Assembly: GCF_000165425.1 (NCBI RefSeq)
Contig: NW_001799200.1
Coordinates: forward strand, 62,001-126,000
From: Paramecium tetraurelia
Lineage: Eukaryota; Ciliophora; Oligohymenophorea; Peniculida; Parameciidae
Direction of reading: 5' to 3'
DNA length: 64,000 bases
Part shown: positions 1 through 12,870 of the stretch, one piece after another
Layout of the letters: each line of letters begins with the position of its first letter
Numbering within the stretch: position 1 is the stretch's first letter
The notes under the pieces: model-generated
The model's database searches: none
Seen by the model: only the letters and a program-made list of their open reading frames with translations
What the model was told of the DNA's origin: nothing
Made by a program: the position numbers and the translations under genes

Positions 1-176
1 ATCTCCAATTGCTAATCTGAAGTGAGATTTGCTGTCTATTCAAATATGCTTCTGAAATATCTGATGATTTGCTCTTGATATTCATCATAATCCACTCTAA
101 TAGGAATGAGCTGATTTCTGATGGCCGGATCTCTTTGGTTTAAGTATGATAATATATCATAATTAGTTTAATTCAT
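1..176 (-). CDS. 5' end of an unidentified gene (partial)
   Basis: The first 58 codons of a minus-strand gene are visible, starting MNQTNYDILSYLNQRDPAIR and running off the left edge of the window. In the ciliate code (TAA/TAG = Gln) the frame has no TGA. The N-terminus is charged and helical-looking (IRVDYDEYQEQIIRYF) with no signal peptide or membrane segment. The start ATG is preceded by an AT-rich spacer of about 150 bases, which fits a promoter and leader shared in tandem with the next minus-strand gene. I do not recognise the family from this fragment. Confidence 0.6.
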
Positions 177-328
177 AAAAATAATTTATAAAGCAACCAA
201 TGGAATAAAATGATCATACATATTTATTAAACTTATAGATAGTTTCTTAGATCTTAATCAAATTGTCTACATTTATATATACATATACTAGGTAGTTTAT
301 TGTTTGTTAACTATCCTACATAAAAAAT

Positions 329-900
329 TCATTATGACTAGTACTTATTTGATTATTAAACTTTACATAAATATATTAGATTTATTTAGCTGTGTACTCT
401 AGAGTTAAATCCTTATTTTAATTGAATGAATAGTTGAATAAACTATTAGAGACTTTTTGAATACTGAAATTTCTAAGATATTCTGGATGAAAGTAAAAGG
501 CATTTTTGATTAAATTTCTAGCTTAATTATGAGAATTCTATAAATCTATTTGATAAATTGATTTCTTTATCTTTAATATCTCTAATCTAATAATATACAT
601 TTTGAAGCATTTTGTTAAATATCATCTAGATTTAATTCTTCAACTTACTTTTCTTTATAATTCTATAGACATTTCAAGTTATTGTGAATTGATTAAGAAT
701 TCTTCTTTCTTAACTTTTTTTTCAATTTTTCCAATTTCTCTTTCAATTTGACTCTTACCTTAAATAATAATTGTTTATTCTTTTGAATAGAGAACAAGGC
801 TAGATTTATTGATTTAGACATCATTTATTACTTAAAATATGATTTGGGAATTCTCTAATTTTTGTTAATACCTTCTTTTATTTATTCTATTAAAGCTCAT
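329..900 (-). CDS. Small lysine/glutamine-rich coiled-coil protein
   Basis: The reading frame starts MSFNRINKRRYQQ and ends ...QSNKYQSQ before TGA at 329-331. One 23-nt GTA...TAG intron lies at 626-648. The product is about 180 residues, rich in Lys, Gln and Glu, and looks like an extended helix or coiled coil. I see no named domain. The same frame stays open upstream to an ATG at 990 (MEPSQTTLYSKDLKDELL) but is interrupted by one TGA at 934-936. The gene therefore either starts at 900 or carries an in-frame stop, possibly a sequence error. Function unknown. Confidence 0.5.
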
Positions 901-1272
901 CTCACATTCGATATTTGATGGTCTATTTAATTTTCAGAGTAATTCATCTTTAAGATCCTTTGAGTATAAGGTTGTTTAACTTGGTTCCATTATTTTTCCT
1001 AAATTTACAATAATATTTACTTAAAACTGTTCTATACTTTTAACTTACATTTAATTCTTATATTCACCATTGCTGTTATGAGAAACGTAGAATGTTGCAC
1101 AAAAGTGAAACGAAAAAGTATTCAAAGTGTAAATCACAAATCCTTCAGATTTATGTCATTTGATTTGTAATTCATAATTGATACTATATTCAATAAGACG
1201 TATCAAAATGATAAAATATTAATCTTTTAATTCTCTCTCCTTCATTTCTGCTATCTTTATTAATAAAATTAA

Positions 1273-3008
1273 ATGGATATACTCCTTCCTCAGACCCAAG
1301 GCGAAATAGTATACATTTATATTTCTGCTCGTAATCTTCGAAATTTGGATCATTCAAACATACTAGATTTCAGATGCCGAGTATACCTTAAGGATGATTT
1401 CGTAGGGGAAACAGAAGTCTCGAAATCTTCACTTGACCCTGATTTCAAATAGCCCATTCCAATCATGTACAAGTTTAACAAAAAATAAAAACTGACTTTC
1501 CAAATAGTCGATGCTGATTAGGAATTGTCTAATCAATTGATTACTCAATCGAATCAAGCAGCTCTTGTTGGATCATGCAAATAACCTCTAGCTAAACTGA
1601 TGGGAGCTAGAAATTCATTGAGTCAACTCAATCTATTGAAGGGTGATGAAATAGTTGGAAATATCATTATTCACGTCACCAAAAAAGGACCTTAAATTAT
1701 TGGATAAAAATAGCAAGGACCCAAAGTTACGGAGATAAAATGGCGTTGGGCTGGTATCAATTAAATTTTAATTATAATAGGTGTCAAATTGCTTGACTTA
1801 GATTTTTTCACTAAATCAGATCCATTCGCTAAATTTCATTCAGTCAATGGTGATTAAATCGATTTGATTCATTAAACTGAAATCATCAAAAATAATTTGA
1901 ATCCTAATTGGATGGGATGGGAAACTACTGAAGAATAAGCCTTCAAACATTCAAAATAACTATATGTAGAGGTCATGGATTACGATAAGTTAGGATCTCA
2001 ATAGGTTACAATATATTTTACCATTAGATTGGACATGTGACAATCGACTATAATGAGATCAAAAACAATAAAAGAGCAGAATTTCCGTTATTGACTCCAA
2101 AAGGAAAAAATGCTGGTACATTAAAATTAGTAGAGTTGGCAATAATTGAACCACCTATTGAGGCTGTAGAAATAGTATAAGAAGAACCAAAAGATCCCAC
2201 ATTTCTAGACTATCTCATGGGTGGATGGCAAATGTCATTGACAATAGGTATTGATTTCACATTCTCAAATTAACCCATCACTAAACCTGATTCCTTACAT
2301 AAAATTGACCCAAATAAACTCAATTATTATCAATAAGCAATGAAAGTAATTGGTGGAGAGATTGTTGCATTCGATTATGATAAAGAAGTGCCAGTTTATG
2401 GATTCGGAGGAACACCAAAACTTCCTACTTATACAAAGAATACGATGGATGATTGTTTCCCAATAAATGGAAATAAGGATAATTCAAATTGTTAGGACAT
2501 TAAAGGAATATTGGAGGCTTATGTCAGTGCAGTTCCTTAAATTGTTTTTTCAGGCCCCACATTCATTGCCAATGTATTGAGCAAGGCACATCAATTTGCA
2601 GTAGAGAATGCAAAATAGAATATATATACAGTAGCCATGATTCTTACTGATGGATAAATTGAGGATCAGTAATTAAATTTATTATTATTTAGGGATGATG
2701 CAATAAAAGTATTATTACAATGCCAGAATTTGCCAATGTCCATTGTCATTATTGGAGTTGGAGATGAAAACTTTAAGTACATGAAATAGTTTGATGATCC
2801 TAAATTCCTTAAGAAACATGCTAAAGAGAATCAAACAATTAGAGACATCATCCAATTCGTTTCATTTTAAGATTTTAAGAATGACATTGAATAGATGAGT
2901 TCTGTTGTTTTGGACCAATTACCCAAACAATTCATGGACTACATGCACGTCAATAACATCCTACCTGTTAAAATGTCGTCAGTTCACATTGGTAAAGCAT
3001 TGTAATGA
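1273..3008 (+). CDS. Copine (two C2 domains plus vWA/copine domain)
   Basis: Copines are calcium-dependent phospholipid-binding proteins that move to membranes when calcium rises. The N-terminal half reads as two C2 domains: C2A at about residues 1-130 (SARNLRNLDHSN, SDPxFK-like turns) and C2B at about 150-260 (KLLDLDFFTKSDPFAKF, with acidic calcium-binding positions). The C-terminal half is the copine-type von Willebrand A domain, including the diagnostic TIGIDFTFSNQ and later MSIVIIGVGDENF. One 23-nt intron at 2005-2027 restores the frame between DYDKLGSQQ and IGHVTIDYNEI. The length of about 570 residues is normal for the family. The next gene converges from the other strand, with only 44 bases between the stops. 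Confidence 0.93.
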
Positions 3009-3052
3009 TAGATCATAAAATTAAATGATATTTATAATATTTTGGATGAATA

Positions 3053-4180
3053 TCAAACTTTGATGTTTGAGAAATCTACGCTTTTGACTAAACTCAAGGC
3101 GGATTCACTGACTCCCAACTCTCTGGTGAATTCATTCTTGGTATTAGTATAGATGTCAGTTTCTTCAGCATAAGTGTTGTTTTCTAATTCCAATTCAGCA
3201 GTGTATTGTTTTTAATCAGCTGCTCTTTGGTCTCTGAATTCAGTCATTGAATCAATTTTCTCTAAGGAGATTAAATCAAATGTGTTTACCATTGGTGGCA
3301 GTCAAGTCGACTGTAGCTCTGTTGATTTATCTTTAGAATTCACTGTATTCCTCATCTAATTATTCAAGGTAAGCCTCGTGATCAACAACGTCTTAGGCTT
3401 CTTAGGCTGTCAAATCATTGATTTAATCAACGACTGCATTTCTGAATTCGTTGAGAGCATCAACAATGTTCTTCAATACGTCTTGATTAGAGAAGTTTTG
3501 ATTAGAAGCCAAATTAATCAAGGCCTTGATCATGGGTGCCATTCTTGATCTTGATCTGATCTTGTTTTCGATGTTCTTGAGTGTGTTTTAGAATCTTCTG
3601 ATTTATAACAATGATGGGTTAGTGAGGGAAGCAAGAAGAGCCAAAGCATCATCAACTGAGGCAGTAGCATCATTCAATTCAGCAACTTATGCTTCGAAGG
3701 CTTCGTGTTCTTATTCTCTAACTAAGATTGCTTCATCATAATTCTTTCTGTTGTCCTCTTGATATCCAATGACTGAATCAATCTTGCTTTAGATTTAGGC
3801 TCTTCTTGGGTAGAGGAGATTGTCCAATGTGTCTTGTGTGTTATTGACATCTTGATTATTCAAAATTACACAATACCAATTACAGCATCTTGGATGTCTT
3901 GTTCCAAACTGACTACTAAGGCATTATGTTCATTTGTTCTCACTTAGAAATTGAATTCTAATTCTTCTAATTCATCTTCCAAATCATTGATAAGTTCTTC
4001 AATAGCATCAATTAATTCTTGAACTGGTCCTCCAGCCATTGAGTGTAATTCAACCAAGTGAAGTAAGGCTTTTCCATAGGTGCTTTTAGCTAAATCAGCT
4101 TACACCTTAGCCATATTTCTCTCTTGGACTCTGGCTGTAAAGGCCACAGCAATGAGTGCAATCAGAATAATTGATTTCAT
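3053..4180 (-). CDS. Trichocyst matrix protein precursor (TMP family)
   Basis: The product starts with a clear signal peptide (MKSIILIALIAVAFTA) and then reads as the acidic, helical coiled-coil protein typical of Paramecium trichocyst matrix proteins, for example ELINDLEDELEELEF. TMPs are processed from precursors and packed as the crystalline, calcium-expandable core of the defensive secretory trichocysts. Two short introns (3262-3289, 28 nt; 3851-3876, about 26 nt with a less usual CAAG end) keep the frame open to TGA at 3053. The mature product of about 355 residues is family-typical. TMPs form a large multigene family, so the individual member cannot be named. Codon use is GC-richer than in neighbours, as expected for an abundant protein. 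Confidence 0.92.
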
Positions 4181-4624
4181 TTATTTAATTATTAATCATA
4201 TAAAAACGAATTTTTCTAATTATCAACCATTAATTAAGCATTCCTCCTCCCCTCACTTGAGAACTATATCATACTGATTTTTCCTCATTTCCTACTCTCA
4301 CTCAATCGCACTCTCCTTCTAATTCCACTTTTTGATACTTACCAACCAGACTAAATTTGTCTCACTTAATCCCCAAACCAAAAACGAATTCTTTAAATTG
4401 ATGATCTCAATGCAAAACATTCAAAGGCTAAACAACACGTTTAGAATACAAGGCTACCTACTCATTTGACAGTCATATAAGGATATAACTAACTGAATAT
4501 TTGAAGAATATCAAATTGATTATTATAAAAATAAAAATAGATTGGATTCGATCTTACTATGCATCTGAATCCAAGAATAATGGTTGATGTATTTTTATAA
4601 ATATCAAGCAAATTCTATTTGTTT
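4181..4624. other. Intergenic, no gene seen
   Basis: About 440 AT-rich bases lie between the trichocyst protein start and the 3' end of the next minus-strand gene. The stretch should contain the trichocyst promoter and a terminator. I see no open frame, repeat or structured RNA that I could defend. Confidence 0.4.
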
Positions 4625-5065
4625 TCAGGAGAACAAACCTAAAGTCTATTATATCTAATGACTATGCTTTGATTTTGAATTGAAAAGATTTCTCATCTCA
4701 TTCAACGAATTGAGCATTTTCTTTTAATCAAGAGTAAGTAAGTGTTTGTGATCTATAATTTACCACTCAGTCACATCTGTTTCCTCTTCTATAGTCTGTA
4801 TCATGAAATCTGAATCTGAATTTTGACTCCTCACCCTCTCTATTTGATTCTCGTCTATCAAGAAAGTCACCTCCTCCTCAACTGAATACATAAGCACTTT
4901 CCTCTCGGGCGTTCTTATTTAATCGGAATTGAACCTCACCAATCGATTATTCTACTTTGGGATCATTGTCTACTCCTAAAATGACAGAGATCTTGGTTTT
5001 CCAACTTCTTGAGTCAAATTCAGATGTTGATGGAAACGAGCAATTATGGATACATCATCCTCCAT
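4625..5065 (-). CDS. Small acidic protein with a LIR-like motif, function unknown
   Basis: An intronless frame of 146 codons runs from MEDDVSIIARFHQHLN to ...QQTLGLFS before TGA. The middle is strongly acidic, and the segment EEETDVTEWQIIDH contains an acidic-preceded W-x-x-I, the pattern of an Atg8/LC3-interacting motif. That is pattern matching, not proof. The C-terminal third looks helical (KKMLNSLNEMRNLF). There is no signal peptide or membrane segment. I do not recognise the family. Coding is supported by normal TAA/TAG use as Gln and by the absence of TGA over the whole length. Confidence 0.6.
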
Positions 5066-6152
5066 GTTTAAATGGTAGCATTTATATAATTCTAAATTCT
5101 AATTTTTACCATTATGCTCAATAACGATTTAAAGCAAGTAGTTTTAATAACACGATTACTTAACCAAGAAATTTTGATGCAATGAACTCTTTGTGAAAAT
5201 ACAGCAAAGTGAATTTTTTTCAAAAGTGCATTGTTTGCTACAAGGCATATTTCGGTTGTTATTACTTTTAAATTACAAAATCCATTATTCAGCCAAAATT
5301 CTCCTGTGACTCATATTATGCTCCAAGTATATCGATATACTTAAGCCAACTTCGTTAGATTTTGAGTTTAGTGTCTAATTAAAAACATTCTGATTGCCAA
5401 CATCTTAATTCAGACATACTCTTTTATTTATTATAGTTGTCATGTATTCATTCAGTATAAATTTATGATTTTGCATAGCTTAAATTAGATGCTCCTTTTT
5501 TAAATTGTTATAATTTATAAATTAGACATTTTTTTGCAAGGACCCATTTCTACTTAACTTTCAGTTTTTTTCTGATTGATTTTTCAGTGACACGTAGCTC
5601 AAACCAATTGTGAAGAAGAACGATTCCAAGACTTATTCAAGCTAGAGATGGCTTTCAGTATCTTGATGAGTCATGAACTTTAAATTTTATATACTATACT
5701 ATGTAATTGTGTTCAATAAAAATAAATAAAAATTAATATGTAATATGAAATAACAATAATTATTAATTTTAAGCACTATCAAGAGGATAGTTCCATAACT
5801 TGAACAATAACTTAATAAAAGAGTAGATTTGATCAATGTTTTATGGTTCTCTCTTCTATATTCTTAATTCTGCAATATACAGAATTAATTAATAATATAA
5901 TATAGAAATTACACTATAGAAGCAATTAAATAGTAATAAATATTAGATGAATAGCTTCAAAAAAGGTTACCTGACTGCATTTCACTTAAAAATAACTTGC
6001 TTCCGTTAAGAACTTATAAAATGAAAATGAATCTGAAAATTCCTCAATGTAATTGATTGATAATTAGAAATCTTTAGATCAAAACATTTAAAAAACAAAA
6101 AACCATACTAATTTTAAATTGATGATGTTATTAATTTTATTTATAAATCAAA
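5066..6152. other. Gene-poor stretch with only fragmentary open frames
   Basis: No convincing gene. Short minus-strand frames exist, for example about 40 codons starting MSELRCWQSECFQL near 5.4 kb and a Lys-rich frame near 5.5-5.67 kb, but none reaches a size or shows a motif that rises above chance in a one-stop code at this base composition. The stretch may hold a decayed gene. The last 400 bases upstream of 6153 are plain AT-rich leader sequence. Confidence 0.35.
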
Positions 6153-7947
6153 ATGCTTAGCATATTTCAGTCTTGCAAGAGCAAAACCTCAAGTTTTGAC
6201 AATAACAAATTGCGTTGTCACTCAACTAGACTCTCCCAAACTCAATATTCTTGTCCAAGAGTAACTGAGGAAGACAAATTATTATTTGAGAATACTTAAT
6301 TAAAATATCAGCTTCATTAGTTGGAAGAGGAATTTAAAATGTATAAACTAAAATAAAGACATATGAAAGTATTTATAACACTTAGAAATGTAGACTGGAT
6401 AAAACTTTAGCGGAGAAATTTGTTTTTAATTGTAGAATCTGAGAAAGTTACAGACTATAAATAAGTAGCTGGAACAGGAGTTGCTATAAAAGGTTAAGGA
6501 GATTGAAGAGATGAAAAAATCAATGAACCTTACCAAATAGCAAGAATTACAAATTGAGTGTAAGGAATATCATTCAGAATGCCTACGATTAAGAAAATAA
6601 ATTTAATAACTTAATTAGCTTCTAAATTACAAACTCAACGGAGTTAATTTGAAAGATCTCTATGAAGATTTGGAAAAAAGACTTAAAAAATTACAAGTTG
6701 AAACTAAATAATAATAATAACTAATTTAATAATTACAATCTGATACAACAAAATATAAAAATTAGATCGAAAAATTAGAGCTCGAGAATAAACATTTTGA
6801 AAGGGAAAACAAAAAATAACTACTTTTGATAAGCCAAATACAAGTGCCTCAGCCAAATAAATTTAAGAATAGACTACAAATTTATAGAGATGAAGTTGAA
6901 ATCACTAAACTGTAAGCAAAGATTATGGAACTACAACAGCAACTTATAAATTAACAGAATTACAAGGAGTAGTATATACAATAGCTCTTAAAGATTATCA
7001 ATGAAAAGGATGATTAACTATAAGCTTATGAATTATCAAATCCAAATCTAATTATCAAATAAGCAACTGAAACGTAATAATTGATTCTAGATTAAAAGTA
7101 CTAAAAATTTGTAGAGAATATTTAAAGTGAAAAGTCTATTGAGAATGAAATAATCAGTGATATGCCATCCTAAATGAATCTTTTGAGGCAGCCAAGCATT
7201 CGAAAAAAATAGCATATGCTTGATTATCAGAAATCATTTCAAATTGATATCACGAGCATAAATGGGTTTGAAGAAAATTCCCCTTAAACTGAAGAAGTGG
7301 ATGATAACATATCCATCAAAAAGGAGTTCAAAATTTAAAAACTTCCTAAAGTCAACTATTATGAAGTCAGAACCATAGGTCAAAGGCTAAAGTTTCAATT
7401 TTAATTGAAATAGATTCCCCTGATATATTTGGATCAACTTCTGAATTATTACGAGGATTCCGAAATCACTATAGAAGAAGTCATAGAAATTTTAACCAAG
7501 GAGCCTTTTATGATGAATGATGAGAGAGAAAAGCTGTTGGTGGCTCGGTATCTTGTCGAAGATAATACCTAAGATTATGTTCTCCATAGTCTCAAAAATT
7601 CTAATTCCATCTCAATTATTAAAAGTGTTTTGAAATAGTTATTAGGTAAGTATGAGTTGTTTTCTAATTCGGAAAGGAATAATATTGAATAACATCTAAA
7701 ATAGGTACTCACGAAACATCAATACAAGATACAAGACACTTTATAATAATTGGCAATCAAGAAGAACTATTCGTAGTAGGGAGAATGTGATAACTCTGAT
7801 TATGAAACTACATTGAGATTTTGTGAAATCTAATTATAACCAAGATCAATTGAATATATGGAAATGATAAACTACAATTTAGGAAAAAATTTAGAGAAGA
7901 TAAATTACAAATCATTACTCTAATATTTTTGCGATTCTTAATCATGA
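6153..7947 (+). CDS. Long coiled-coil protein with C-terminal EF-hand-like region
   Basis: A frame of about 590 codons starts MLSIFQSCKSKTSSFDNN. A 25-nt intron at 6369-6393 is required to keep it open. Residues of about 40-400 are almost entirely Gln/Glu/Lys/Leu heptad-like sequence, a long coiled coil, with many Gln encoded by TAA/TAG. The last 180 residues are more globular and include LLNYYEDSEITIEEVIEIL, which resembles a degenerate EF-hand helix-loop-helix. There is no membrane segment. Such proteins in ciliates are often cytoskeletal or basal-body components, but nothing here proves that. Confidence 0.75.
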
Positions 7948-8111
7948 TTTTAATTGTTTATACATTTTTGATGTTAAATAGTCTATGTATGTCTAGATTC
8001 AATAAACATAATCATTTTCTACATGAATTCTTATTTAAAAATTTTTATATTCTAATTTGTATCAATACTTTTTGTTTTATATAAAATGAAAACTTCAAAT
8101 AAAAGGCAAAC

Positions 8112-9310
8112 ATGCAAAATAATGAAAATAATACCTTTTTCAAATAAATATACAAACTTCGTAAATGATAAAGACAAGTAGTTAAAGAATTAATGTTAGA
8201 GTAATTTGTTTTAGTAAATAATCCTAATAATGTTCATTATACAATCTAACATTATCCAAGATTATCAGAAAATTTAATCTGAAAAAACAACCGAAATTAA
8301 TGCAGATAATAGATAACAACAAGTATCGTATCTAAACTCAGTAGATTACTGATAGGAGAATAAAATGGTGATATTTAGATAATTGATATATCTACTGCAA
8401 AGTTGATAACAAATCTTTCTAATCATGCCTATTAAGTTGTACAGATAATACCATTTGAAGATCAATATATGATTACTATGTGCCAGAATAAGGAAGCAAG
8501 AATATGGGATTCAAAGAATTTGAAATAGATATTCAAGATCAATCATTAAACTGCTGTAAAGCAAATATACTTTTCAAAAAATGGATAAAAGGTGATTTTA
8601 GTAGCGTATGATTGTTCAGTTAAAGTATATGTCATTCTATATTAGATATTTTCAACTTAAACAGGAGAAATTATAAATTAAATAAATCACAACATTTAAC
8701 AAGTTTATTACATTAAATATTTTTAATAATTTGATTAATGTTTGATAGCTTATTAAAACAAATAAGATAGGTAAATTTAAAAATTATCTAATTAGGCAGG
8801 TTCTTTTGTGGGACATACAAGAATTTACAAATAAATAAATTCTCTAGGGATTTAATAACAGGATACAAGATGTATATTTTAATTCAAAGAGTAAAAAAAT
8901 ATTAATTTCAAAAGATCTCGATTTAGCAGTGATTCCTTCCAATTCAAATAAATTGATTATATATAATATATTGTCTGAAGAAATCAGAGCAGAGATTAAA
9001 GGGCTAGCTCATTAAAACAAAATTAATGTGGAATTTACTAAAAATAACCATCTCATTATTGATGATCAATAGCACATTTTAGTCTAGTATTTATTGATTA
9101 AAATTAAGTACCGAAAATGGAAAATTTAATTAAACCTTATTTACATTTAATGAGAATTAGATTAAATACTTATAAATCATAGCAAATTAAAGTCGCAATA
9201 ATAATAGGCAGAGCATCTAAATGAATGATTAAAAAATAACTCAAGACGATGAAACAAATCAAAGTTAGATTTGGCTTCATACACCCTCTTATTTAGCACC
9301 TATAAGCTGA
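8112..9310 (+). CDS. WD40-repeat protein
   Basis: Repeats of beta-propeller type are visible: DNNKLLIGEQNGDIQIIDI, KEARIWDSKN, DCSVKIFSTQTGEII, RQVLLWDI and HILVYTENGKF. Each recovers its WD-like GH...WD spacing only when short introns are removed. Proposed introns are 8161-8181 (21 nt), 8195-8214 (20), 8323-8344 (22), 8625-8645 (21), 8771-8795 (25) and 9087-9108 (22). The product is about 355 residues, enough for one propeller, probably with some divergent blades. The N-terminus is the least certain part, because the first two introns were chosen to join frames. The substrate or partner is unknown. Six introns in 1.2 kb is dense even for this genome. Confidence 0.72.
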
Positions 9311-9758
9311 TATGATATTTAAATATTAATAAATGTAAATAATGAATTCATAAAATATAATATTATATGAAATCTATATTTATAATTATTAGATAATTTT
9401 GATTTCATAATTATAATAGCTTCAAATTCAATTCAATTAAATTCCATCTCTTTATACAATAATTAATATATGATTATTCTGAATCTAATTTTAGGATCCA
9501 GTGAATTAATCATATTTACAATTGCAACCTATAATTTATTAAAAAAAAGACAATATTAATAGAAATCATATAAAAAATTCTAAATAGATCAAATTAAATT
9601 AATAAACATTATTTATAAATTTAAAGACTAGATGAGGCTTACTAGTTACCTACAATTTAATTAATAAAACTGCTAATTGAAATGATTATTAATTTATACA
9701 TCAAATATTCTAATAATAAATGTATTATTCTATGTAATTAATAATTAAAATTATTAAT
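9311..9758. other. Intergenic, no gene seen
   Basis: About 450 very AT-rich bases lie between two plus-strand genes. I see no open frame worth reporting. Confidence 0.4.
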
Positions 9759-10608
9759 ATGCAATATACTTCTTCATAACTAATTCGAAATCAAACTCCT
9801 GAAGACTTAATTTAATCATATTCGACTTAAAAAAGAGATAATGTCTCCACCAACTCTAAGATGTAGACTTAAATAAAAGTAAGCCATATTTTTTAATAAT
9901 GAGCATTCAATTGAATTACTAAAATGCAACCTAATAAGTCGTTAAACAGTAAGTGATTTTACAAATAGAAGTTAAGACTAACTTGTTTACTAATTATTTT
10001 AACTTTAATAGAAAGTACATAATTCCTAAAAATAATTCATTAAAAAAGAATTGTATTTGTAAGAGTAGATACTTTAGACCCAAAAAAACTTTGATAAAAC
10101 AATGAACCTAATGAAATTAAAATACTAGATGTAAATAGATGATCTAAATTCTGAACTAAAGGTGAAGGATGAGGAAATCTATAGTCTTAATTTATAATTA
10201 TAATAAAGCAATTTGAATAAAATTGAGGAAAGATTGTATTCATCTTAATAAAAGCAAAAATCTTAAACTAGCGAATATTTAAATACTGAAAGTTCAAGAA
10301 TGAACAGTCAATTAAAAATGCCAAGAAGTTCTTCTGGTGTGAGCAAATATTAAAAAGAATTGAATAGAATTAAACTTCAGACAGCAGAGTTTGCTTAAAA
10401 ATTTGAGAATGAGAAAAACCAAATTCAAACAGATATTGCCATTTTGAAAAATTAGAAATAAGTTCTCTAAGGTTACTTAAATTTTAGTAAAGGATAAAGT
10501 ACCGATCGATCATATTATAATTCGCCAATAAAACTAAATAGTATGATGACCAATAGACAGAGTAGCTCTTCGTTTGGAGTCAAAGATTATTTCTCTCGCA
10601 AACAATGA
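9759..10608 (+). CDS. Coiled-coil protein, function unknown
   Basis: From about 9900 to the TGA at 10606-10608 the frame encodes a Gln/Lys/Glu-rich helical protein that ends in a Ser-rich tail (SRMNSQLKMPRSSSGV and SSSSFGVKDYFSRKQ). Two 5' models are possible. One starts at 9759 (MQYTSSQLIRNQTPEDL) and needs an intron with an unusual GAG 3' end. The other starts at 9899 (MSIQLNYQNATQQ) and uses a standard 20-nt GTA...TAG intron near 9950. I prefer the second for its splice sites, although the 9759-9880 stretch also looks coding. No named domain. Confidence 0.6.
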
Positions 10609-10650
10609 TAATCTTTATGTATCAATTTTATATAGCAATAAATAATTGAA

Positions 10651-12788
10651 TCAATATTTTGTGAGGAGTTCCTCCATATATAAAATTTAGTCAAAGAGTT
10701 GCCAATAGCCTATGTTTTCCTCTCCCAATAACTATACGAGTTGTTTTCTTAATTCTTGAGTAGAAAGCTCTAAGAACATACTTTCAAATTGTTACATTTA
10801 GTCTTCATTAATTGCAATGCTTTTTCAACAAGATTGTTACCTAATCCACCTTCACATCTATGTCTTAATAGTTTAATTCTATCTTAAATTCGAGCAACAA
10901 TAGAATTAATTGGTTTTATTTCATCCTGATCAAGTCCAACATCATCTCCTTAATCTTCATCATCCAGGTCTTCATTCTCTAATTCCTCTTCAACTAATGG
11001 AATGACTTGTCCAGCTACACTGTTAGAAAATTCTTACTTTCTAAAGCTTTGATTTGCATGTTTTACACCTGTCTATTTTGTTAAAGCGACTAACTAATCT
11101 CTTGTATTTTCAAAGTCTTATCTTTAAGTTTGGTCTTCATTAAATCGAGCCTTTAATCAACATCCACTTCCTCTTCATACTCTTCTTCATTTTCGATTTC
11201 CTAAATAGCCATGACTCCCTCACTGTCTTCAGAATCATAGAATTCTTCCTGAACCTTTAAAGAGCTATCCTTAGATTGACGATACTATGCCTATTTCCTT
11301 TCTTAAGCTAATTTTCTATTTTAATAGCTTTCCTTATAAATTTATTATCTTTCCTTCTCTTCTTAAATAGTTTTTTCTTCATCCCTTTTTTGCTTCTTCT
11401 GAATAACCCTTTCTTTAGCACTAATAGTACTATCATCCCTCAGTCTATCTTTTTCAAGGGATAAACTTCTTTCTTTTTATTTTTGTCTTATCTCATTGGG
11501 TCTTCTATCCCTTTCCAAAGATACCTTCCTTTAATTCACTCTAAGATAGTCAGGTCTTTATTGGGCATCTGTTTTTTAAGTATTTTCTGATTTATTGGTG
11601 ATGTTTTCTGTTGTTGCTTTAGTATTTGGATTAGTTTCAGTATATTTAGTATTTTGAGTAGGAAGTTTTTATTACTTCTTTTATTCTAACCTTTTAATTT
11701 CATCTTCCAATTTCTTTTTCTCAATTTATTCTTTTTTCAACTACTTCAATTTCAATGCTTCTTATTCTTAAATTTAAATAAGCATTCTTTATTCTGCTCT
11801 ACCTCCTTTCTCTAACTCATTTTTAATATCAGCAATAGTGGCACCTTAAGCCATTTATTTTTGATAGTGTTAAATAAGTGGTAGGACTCCAATTTATTCA
11901 GCCTATTCGTATAATGTATCCACATACATATCATCTAAATCAGCTGATTGTGGTTCTAAGAATATTGATAATGAAAATACCACTAAAAACTTCAAGCATG
12001 TAATAAATAATCCTTAATTTGATGATTGGCTTATGAACTATTTCCTAGATGGTCGGTCTAGCCTTTGGATTTGTATTAAGCATTTTGTTTATAAGATCTC
12101 TCAATGCCTTCGAATAGGTTGGACTGATGGATGAATATGAACCTTTTAATATTTTCAATGCCAATCCATTCATTGATTATGCATCAAAGGCGTGTCTCAG
12201 ATTACACATTTCATAGAGACAACATCCAAGTGCCCATACATCACTTTTATATGAATATGGTTTATATTTAAATAACTCTGGACTCATATAGTAGGGAGTT
12301 CCTATGCAAGTGTTAGCTAAATCACGAGTTGAGTCAAGCACTTTAGCAATTCCGAAATCTCCTAATCTAACTCTGCCATTTTTCAGAAATATATTTTATG
12401 TCTTCAAATCTCTATGTAATATCTTTTGTTCATGTAAGTAACATAAGGCCAATGTCATTTGTGCAAACCAATCCAAAATTTGAGATTCAGGGAAACTTTT
12501 CTTGTTTCGAATCTTTTAATAGATGTCTCCACCTTCGCAATGTATCATTACTATGTTTAAATATTGTTCTCTATCTAAATATGAATCCTTGTAAGCTACA
12601 ATGTTTGGATGTCTCAATTTCTATAGTAATCTGACTTCATTTTCAGTATTCTCACGATCCTTCTAACTCATGTCTCTGATTTTGATTCGCTTAATAACAT
12701 AAAGTCGATCTTCTCTTTTATTTCTAGCCAAATACACCTAACCAAATGAACCAGAGCCGATCGATTTGACTATTTCATAAAATTCCAT
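10651..12788 (-). CDS. NIMA-related protein kinase (NEK family)
   Basis: The N-terminal kinase domain is complete: glycine loop IGSGSFGQVYLARN, catalytic HRDLKTQN, DFG in [10 protein letters not shown], and activation segment [11 protein letters not shown] with the NEK-type [11 protein letters not shown]. It is followed by a 25-nt intron (11956-11980), a long Glu/Lys/Arg coiled coil, a 23-nt intron (11015-11037) and a conserved C-terminal block ([15 protein letters not shown], ending MEELLTKY). NEKs in ciliates regulate cilia length and cortical organisation. The conserved tail is reached only if one base is added in the T run at 10821-10825 (A5 on the coding strand), so the sequence carries an apparent -1 frame break there. 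Total length is about 700 residues. Confidence 0.9.
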
Positions 12789-12870
12789 TATTTTAAATAT
12801 TCATAATAATTATAGTTAATTAATGTGAATATTATTTTAAATTATATTAGTAATAATAACAGATATATAA

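Noticed and set aside
5066-5700. Two or three tiny minus-strand genes
   Set aside because: The pieces (about 40 codons each) have no shared splice joints, conserved motif or clear starts. They are within chance expectation for a code with one stop.
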